From Achromobacter seleniivolatilans (GTDB lineage: Bacteria; Pseudomonadota; Gammaproteobacteria; Burkholderiales; Burkholderiaceae_B): a stretch of 64,000 bases of DNA. The first letter of the stretch is position 1. Each line of letters opens with the position of its first letter. The notes beneath the pieces were generated by a model. The model searched no databases, was not told the origin of the DNA, and worked only from the letters and a program-made list of their open reading frames with translations. Made by a program: the position numbers and the translations under genes. This document shows, in pieces, positions 40,501 to 49,500 of this stretch. Location of the stretch: NCBI RefSeq assembly GCF_030864005.1, contig NZ_CP132976.1, forward strand, positions 6,510,001-6,574,000. The letters run 5' to 3'.

Positions 40501-43500
40501 CAACTGGCTGGCGACAGTTCCGCTGTCTCCGGCCACGTTGATCACTCGGGCTTGCACGGTGTAGTTGCCCGAGGCCAGGGTGTTGGCGCTGTTGTCGTAG
40601 GTCCAGCTGCTGCCGCTGACCGTGGCGTTCCGCCAGGTCGCTCCGCCGTCCAGGCTGAACTGCACGCTTTCGCCCGCGCCCAGCGCGGTGCTCAGGCTGC
40701 CATGAAAGACCAGGTTTTGCGCGCTGGTGACGTAGTCGCTGCTGCTGATGCCGGTATCGGGTGTCATCGACACAATGGCAATACTTTCCACCGGTGCAAC
40801 CGTGTTGATCACCACCAGTTGGCTGGCGCTTGTGCCTGGGTTGCCTGCGGCGTCCACCACCCGCGCCAGGACTTCATAGCTGCCATCGGCCATGGTGGCG
40901 GCGCTGTTGTCGTAGCTCCAGGTGTTGCCGCTCACGCTGGCGGTCTGCCAGGTGCCGCCGTTGTCCAGGCTGACCTGCACATATTCGCCTATGGCCAGCG
41001 TAGAGCCCAGCGTGCCGCTGAACAGCAGGTGGTTGCCGTTGGTGATGAAATCGCTGGCGCTGCTGCCTGTGTCGGGACTGATGGCGGTGATGGAGATGCT
41101 CTCGGTTGGCGCGCTGGTGTCCACCGTCAGGGTAAACAAACTGGACGTGGTGCCTTGGATGCCGGCCACATTGGTGATGACCGCGTCAAAGCTGTAGCTG
41201 CCTTCGGCCAGGGCGCCGAGCTGATAGGTCCAGGTATTGCCACTGACCGTGGCATTTCCCAGCAAGGTGGAACCCTGGAAGACCTGCACGATGTCGCCGG
41301 CAATCAGGCCGGTAACGCTGCCGTTTAGCAGCGCAGTCGTGTCGTTGGTACTGGTGCCGCTGGCGAAGTTGCCCACTTGCGCAGCGATGTTGTCAGCGTA
41401 GTTGCTGATCGCCACGCTGTTGCCCGTGGTGGGGGCGGTGGTGTTGATGATCAGCGTCTGGCTAGCCAGGTTACCGATATTGCCCGCGGTGTCCACCACC
41501 CGCGCTTCGACGTTATAGCTGCCAGCCGCTAGCGCGCTGGCACTGTTGTCATAGCTCCAGCTGGTACCGCTGACCGAAGCCGCGTGCCAGGTGCTTCCAC
41601 CGTCCAGGCTGATCTGCACCGAGCCGTTGGCCGCCAGCGCCGCGCCCAGGCTGCCGTGGAAGACCAGAGTCTGATCGCTGGTGATGAAGTCGTTGCTGCT
41701 GGTGCCAGTGTCTTGCGTGATGGAAGTGATCGCCACGCTCTGGGTCGGGGCAACGCTGTTGATGATGAAGGTCTGGCTGCTGATCGGGCTCTGGTTGCCC
41801 GCCCCATCCTGGACCCAGACCTGTGCCGGGTAGCTGCCGTCAGCCAAAGTGGCGCCGCTCAGGTCCAGGGTCCAGGTGGTGCCGCTGACAGTGGCCGCCA
41901 TCAGGGTTGCCCCGCCGTTGAGGCTGACTTGCACGCTGTCACCCGCAGGCAACGCGGCGCTGAGGGTGCCGCTCAGGATCAGATGATTGGTGTCCGTAAG
42001 GAAGTCACTGCTGCTGACGCCGGTATCCGGGCTGATCGCCGTCAGTGCGGCAGTCACCACCGGCGCCACGGTTTGGATGGTAAAGCCGAAGTCGCTCGAC
42101 ACGGTGCCCGGGTTGCCGGCGATGTCGGTAATCAGCGCGCGATAGGTGTAGGCGCCGTCGGGGTTGCTGCTCAGTTGATAGGTCCAGCTGCCGCCACTGA
42201 CGTTGGCATTGCCCAGCAAGGTGCTGCCTTGATAGACCTGCACCAGGTCGCCGCTGTTCAGCCCGCTGACCGTGCCATTGAGCAAGGGTGCACTGGCATT
42301 GGTGCTGCTGCCATTGCCGAAGTTGCCCACTAGCGGGCCGACCGTATCGGTGTAGCTGGTGATCGCCACGCTGTTGCCGGCGGCCGGCGGTGCGGTATCG
42401 ATCACCACGGTCTGGCTGGATACTGCGCTGGTATTGCCCGCCACATCGGTGACGCGGGTGGCGAAGGTGTAGGTGCCGGCGGCGAGCGTGTTGGCGCTGT
42501 TGTCGAGCTGGTAAAGGTTGCCGCTGACCAGCGTGGCGGTTTGCCAGGTATTGCTGCCGTCCAGAGAGATCTGCACCGTATCGTTGGCCGCCAGGGTGCC
42601 GGAGAGTGTCGCGCTGACCACCAGGTGTTGAGCGCTGGTGATGAAGTCGCCAGCGCTGCTGCCGGTGTCTGCGCTGATGGCACTGATGGTTGGGGCCGCA
42701 CTGGGCGCCACGCTGTCGATCACCACGGTTTGCGCTGTGGTGGCGCCCACGTCGCCAGCCACGTTGATCACCCGCACCTGCACGTCATAGCTGCCATCGG
42801 GCAGGGAGTTTGCGGTATTGTCGAGCGTCCACGCAGTACCGCTGACGCTCGCTGTTTGCCAGGTGCTGCCGCCATCGGTGCTCAGTTGAACCGCTTCGCC
42901 GCCAATCAGCGGCGCCCCCAGGGTGCCGTTGAACAGCAGGCTGTGGTCGTTGGTGATGAAGTCCGTGCCGATCAGGCCGCTGTCGCGGGTGATCGAAACC
43001 AGACTAACTGTTTCGCTGGATGACGGCGGCGTGGTACTGACCACCACCACTTGGCTGGCACTGCTGCCCACGTTGCCAGCGGCGTCGATCACCTGCGCCA
43101 GCACGTTGTAGCTGCCATCCGCTAGCGTGTTGGCGCTGTTGTCATAAGTCCAGTTGGCGCCGCTGACAGCGGCGTTGTGCCAGGTGCTGCCGCCATCCAG
43201 ACTGATCTGCACGCCGTCACCGCTGGCCAGCGCAGCGCCGACCGTGCCCTGGAACACCAGGTGGGTGGCACTGGTAATGAAGTCGCTGTTGCTCAGACCG
43301 GTATCGGGAGTGATCGAGATGACGGTCACCGTTACGCTGGCGCTTGGCGGCGTGCTGTCGATCACCACCACTTGGCTGGTGCTCTGGCCGATATTGCCTG
43401 CCAGGTCAGCGACGCGTGCCTGCACGGTATAGCTGCCATCGGGCAACGAGGCGCCGGTGCCGTCATAGCTCCAGCTGGTGCCGGTGACATTGGCGGTCTG

Positions 43501-46500
43501 CCAAGTGGTGCCGCCGTCCGCGCTGATCTGCACGATCTGCTGGTTCAACAACGGCGCGCTCAGGGTGCCCTGGTACAGCAGCGTATGGTCACTGGTAATG
43601 AAATCACTGGCGCTGGCGCCGGTATCGCGGGTGATGGACGAGATCACAATGCTTTCATTGGCGGCCGGTGTGGTGGTATCGATCACCACGCTCTGGCTGG
43701 CGGTCTGGCCCACACTCCCCGCGACGTTGACCACCCGTGCGACGACGGTATAGGTGCCGTCGGCCAGTACATTGGCCGTATTGTCGTAACTCCAGGTGGT
43801 GCCGCTGACCGTGGTGTTCTGCCAGGTGCTGCCACCGTCCAGGCTGATCTGCACGCTATCGCCAGCGGCCAGAGCGGTACCAACGGTGCCTTGAAATATC
43901 AGGCTGGGGGCGTTGGTGATGAAATCCGCAGCGCTGATCCCAGTGTCTGGACTGATAGAACTGATGGTCACGGTTTCACTGGCGCTTGGCGGCACGGTGT
44001 TGATCAGCAGGGTTTGGCTGGCGGTCTGCCCCACATCCCCCGCGACGTTGATCACCCGCGCGGCAACGCTATAGGTGCCATCGGGCAAGGCATGGGCGCT
44101 GTTGTCATAGCTCCAGGTGGTGCCGCTGACCGTGGCGCTCTGCCAGGTGCTGCCGCCGTCCAGGCTGATCTGCACGCTGTCGCCATTGGCCAGTGCCGTG
44201 CCCACGGCGCCGTGGAACACCAGGTTGGAAGCGCTGGTGATGAAGTCGCTGCTGCTGATGCCGGTGTCGGGCGTGATGCCGCTGATGGTTACGGTTTCGC
44301 TGGCGCTTGGCGCCACCGTGTTGATCACCACAGTCTGGCTGGCGCTCTGGCCGACATCGCCAGCCAGGTTGATCACCCGCGCCGCAACACTATAGGTGCC
44401 ATCGGCCAGGGCGTTGGCGCTGTTGTCGTAGCTCCAGCTGGTGCCGCTGACCGTGGTGTTCAGCCAGGTGCTGCCACCGTCTAGACTTATCTGCACACTG
44501 TCGCCGGCAGCCAACAAGGTTCCGACGGTGCCATGGAATACCAAATTAGGCGCATTGGTAATGAAGTCGGTGCTGCTGATCCCGCTGTCCAGGGTGATGG
44601 CGGTAATGGCCACGGTTTCGCTGGCGCTTGGCGCCTGCGTGTTGATCACCACCGTTTGATTCGCGATTTGGCCCACATTCCCGGCAACATTGACCACGCG
44701 CGCTGCGACGCTATAGGTGCCATTGGCCAAGGTGTTGGCAGTGTTGTCGTAGCTCCAGGTGGCGCCGCTGACCGTGGTGTTTTGCCAGGTGCTGCCGCCG
44801 TCCAGGCTGATCTGCACACTGTCGCCCGAGGCCAGGGCGGTGCCCATCGTGCCGTGGAACACCAGATGCTGCGCATTGGTGATGAAATCGCTGCTGCTGG
44901 CGCCACTGTCCGGGGTGATCGCCGTAATGGCCACGGTCTCGCTGGCACTCGGCGCCTGGGTATTGATCGCGACCGTCTGGCTGGCGCTTTGTCCTACATT
45001 CCCGGCGATATCGATCACCCGCGCAGCCACGTTATAGGTGCCATCGCTCAGAGGGGTGCCGCTGTTGTCATAGCTCCAGGCGGTGCCGCTGACCGTCGCG
45101 GTCCTCCAGGTGCTGCCGCCATCAAGGCTGACCTGCACACTGTTGCCAGCGGCCAAGGCGGTGCTCAGCGTGCCATGGAACACCAGGCTGGGATCGTTGG
45201 TGACAAAGTCGCTGCTGCTGGCGCCGCTGTCCTGCGTGATGAAGGTAATGGCAATGGTTTCGCTGGCGTTGGGAGCGGTGGTGTCGATCACCAAAGTCCG
45301 GCTGGCAATCTGGCCAATATTGCCTGCCAGGTTGATCACCCGCGCCTCAACGCTATAGGTGCCATTGGCCAGGGGGTTGGCGCTGTTGTCGTAGCTCCAG
45401 CTGGTGCCGCTGGCCGTGGCGTTGAGCCAGGTGCTGCCACCGTCTAGACTTATCTGTACGCTGTCACCAGCGGCCAGGGCGGTGCCCAGGGTGCCCTGGA
45501 ATACCAGGTTGGCATCGTTGGTGATGAAGTCGCTGCTGCTGGCGCCGGTGTCCTGGGTGATGGACGTAATGGCAATGGTTTCGCTGGCGCTCGGCGCCGC
45601 GGTGTTGATCACCACGGTCTGGCTGGCACTCTGACCGATACCGCCTGCCAGGTTGATCACCCTGGCTTGAACGGAGTAGCTGCCGTCGGCGAGCGCATTG
45701 GCGCTGTTGTCATAACTCCAGCTGGTGCCGCTGACGGTGGTGTTGAGCCAGCTCGTGCCGCCGTCCAGGCTGATTTGCACGGTTTCGCCACTGGCCAGTG
45801 CGCTGCCCAGGGCGCCGTGGAACACCAGGCTTGAATCGTTGGTGACAAAGTCGCTGCTGCTGATGCCGCCGTCCTGCGTGATGGACGTAATGGCGATGGT
45901 TTCGCTGGCGCTGGGGGGCACGGTGTTGATCACCAGCGCCTGGCTGGCGGTCTGGCCCACATTGCCCGCTATGTTCACCACGCGAGCCTGCACGGTGTAA
46001 CTGCCATCGGTCAAGGTGCTGACGCTGTTGTCGTAGCTCCAGCTGGTGCCGCTGACCGTGGCGTTGAGCCAGGTCATGCCGCCGTCTATGCTGATCTGCA
46101 CGCCATCGCCAGCGCCCAAGGTGCTGCCCAGCGTGCCGTGGAACACCAGGTTGGCATCGTTGGTGATGAAATCGCTGCTGCTGGCGCCACTGTCCTGTGT
46201 GATGGATGTAATGGCAATGGTTTCACTGGCGCTGGGCGCCTGGATGTTGATCGTCACGGATTGGCTGGCGCTCTGGCCGGCAACCCCTGCCAGGTTGATC
46301 ACCCTGGCTTGAACGATGTGGCTGCCGTTGCTCAGTGCATTGGCGCTATTGTCATAACTCCAGTCCGTGCCGCTGACCGTGGCATTGAGCCAGGTGCTGC
46401 CGCCATTTACGCTGATTTGTACGCTATCCCCTGGTGCCAGCGGTATGCCTAGCGTGCCGTGGAACACTAGGTTCGGATCGCTGGTGATGAAGTCGTTGCC

Positions 46501-49500
46501 GCTGACCCCGGTATCCAGGTTGATGGCGGTAATGGCAATGGTTTCAGTGGCGCTGGGCGCAAGAGTATTGACCACCATGGGCTGGCTGGCGGTCTGGCCG
46601 ATATTGCCAGCCACGTTGATCACCCGGGCGTTGATGGTGTAGTTGCCATCGGCGAGCGCGCTGGCGCTGTTGTCATAGCTCCATGTGCTGCCGCTGACGG
46701 CAGCGTTCAGCCAGGTGGCGCCGCCATCGAGACTGATTTGCACGGTCTCTCCACTGGCCAGTGCGCTGCCTAAGGTGCCGTGGAACACCAAGCTTGAATC
46801 GTTGGTGACAAAGTCGCTGCTGCTGGCGCCCGTGTCCTGGGTGATGGACGTAATGGCAATGGTTTCAGTGGCGCTGGGCGCCACGGTGTTCACCACGACG
46901 AGCTGGCTGGCGCCAAGCCCCACATTGCCGGCGGTGTCGACCACCCGTGCCTCGACGTTATAGCTGCCGCTGGCCAGAGTATTGGCCGAATTGTCATAAC
47001 TCCAGGTGAGGCCGCTTACAGAGGCATTGAGCCAGGTGCTGCCGCCGTCCAGGCTGATCTGCACCCTGTCGCCGCTGGCCAGCGTGGCGCCCAGGGTGCC
47101 GTGCAGCACCAGATTCGGATCGTTGGTAATGAAGTCGCTGCCGCTCGCGCCGTTGTCGTGGGTGATGGACGAAATGGCAACGGTTTCAGTGGCGCTAGGC
47201 GCCACGGTGTTGACCACGACGAGCCGGCTGGCGGTCTCGCCGATTGCGCCGGCCTCGGAGATGATCCGTGCCTGAACGGCATAGCTGCCGCTGGCCAATG
47301 GGCCGGCGCTGTTGTCATAGCTCCAGCTTGTGCCGCTGACGCTGGCATTGAGCCAGGTCGTGCCGCCGTCCAGGCTGATCTGCACGCTCTCGCCGCTGCC
47401 CAGTGCACTGCCTAAAGTGCCGTGGAACACCAGGCTAGGATCGTTGGTGACAAAGTCGCTGCTGCTGACGCCGGTGTCCTGGGTAATGGACGTAATGGCA
47501 ATGGTTTCACTGGCGCTGGGCACAGTGGTGTTGATCACCACCAATTGGCTGCTTGCAGCACTGGCATTGCCCGCCGCGTTCACCACCCGCGCCTCAAAGC
47601 TGTAGCTGCCTGCGGCCAGGGTGTTGGCGCTGTTGTCGTACTGATAGGTCGAGCCGCTGACCAGGGCCGCATTGTGCCAACTGCTGCCGCCATCCACGGA
47701 GATCTGCACCGTGTCGCCCAGGTTGATGTTCAAGGTGCCGGTCAGGGTTGCCGTCACCAGCAGATGCTGATCGCTGGTAATGAAGTCGCTGCTGTTGACC
47801 CCCATATCCTGGGTGATCGCACTGACGGCCGCGGTGGCGGCTGGCACCAGGGTGTTGGTATAGGGGTGGGAGGTCGCGGTACTGGTGTAGCCTTCTGGCG
47901 TCGTCGCCGTGGCCACGATGCTGCCGCTGAGCTGCGCTGCGGCGGAGCTGGTGCTGTAGCCGCCATTGGCATTGGCCACGGTAGAGCTGGTGCTGCCATC
48001 GGGATAGGTGATGAGCACGGTGCTGCCCGGCTGCGCGGTGCCACTGACGGTCAACGTGCCGTTGCTGTTGGCGACCACGGTCTCCGTGGGCGCCAGTGGT
48101 GGTGTGGTGTTGTGGTAACTGCTGGTGGCCGCTGGGCTGCTATAGCCTTGAACTGTCGTGGCGGTCACCGACACCGAACCGTCGTATTGCACGGTCGGCG
48201 AGGTGATGCTGTAAGTGCCGTTGGCGCTGGCGACGACCGTGCCGGTGGTGCCATCGGGATAGGTCACGGCCACGGTGCTGCCAGCCTGCGCCGTACCGCT
48301 GACCGTCAGCGTGCCATCCGGGTTGGTATGCGTCGTTTCGGTCGGTGTGGCTGGTGGCGTGGTGTTGGTATAGGGCGTGCTGGCGGTGCTGCTGCTCAGG
48401 CCGCCGGCCTCGGTGGCGCTGGCGGTGACCTGCCCATTGTTCTGCGGGGTCGGCGAGGTGATGCTGTAGGTGCCGTTGGCGGCCGTCACCGCCGTGCCGG
48501 TGGTGCCATCGGGATAGGTCACGGTCACGGTGCTGCCGGGCTGCGCCGTGCCACTCACCGTAATGGTGCCGTTGGGGTTGGTGGTGAGCGTTTCGGTCGG
48601 TGCGGCGGGGGGCGTGGTGTCCGTGTACGGGGTACTCGCGGTCGTGCTGGTATAGCCTTGCGGCGTGGTCGCGGTGGCGCTTACCGGGCCGCTGCTCTGC
48701 ACGGTCGGCGACGTGACGCTGTAGGTGCCGTTGGCACCGGCAACGACACTTCCGGTGGTGCCATCGGGATAGGTGACCGTCACCGTGCTGCCGGGCCGCG
48801 CCGTGCCACTGACGGTGATTGTGCCGTTGGGGTTGGCGCTTACGGTTTCGGTGGGCGCCAGTGGCGCCGTGGTGTTGTGATACACCGTGGAGGCTGGTGT
48901 GCTGACATTGGTCGCCTCGTCGGTCGCCGTTACGGTGACCGTACCGTCATTCTGCTCCGCACTCGACGTCGTGCTGTAGGCGCCGCTGGCACTAGCCACC
49001 GTCGTACTAGTCGAGCCATCAGGATAGGTAACCTTTATGGTGCTGCCCGGTTGAGCCGTCCCCGCTACCGTCACGGTGCCATTCGGGTTGGTGCTGATTG
49101 ATTCAGTGGGCGATGCGGGGGGCGTTGTATCAACCAATACGGTCTGTGTAGCGCTGGGGCCGGCATTACCTGCGGCGTCTACCACGCGTACGACCACCTG
49201 GTAGGTACCGTCCAGTAAGGGGTCGAAGCTCCAGTTGGTGCCGGTGACCGTTGCTGTATTCCAGGAAACGCCGCCATCCAGGCTGATCTGCACCGTATCA
49301 CCTGCCGACAATGGCGCCGTTAACGTGCCGAAGAATGTCGGATTATTGTTATTGGTGATTAGCTCGGTGCTGTTCGCGCCTGTTTGGTGGGTAATGGAGA
49401 TACTGGCGACCACGACAGTCGGCGCGGTGGTGTCAATGGTGACGGCCTGTGTGCCCGCAGCATTGGCCACACCGGCTGAATTGATCACGCGGGTGGCAAA

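Noticed and set aside
39133..41328. 731-codon open frame on the plus strand inside the adhesin gene
   Set aside because: It lies fully antisense to the repeat array, its product is a repetitive low-complexity Gly/Ala/Val/Asp sequence echoing the repeats, and no ribosome site precedes it. GC-rich repeat DNA often leaves such shadow frames.
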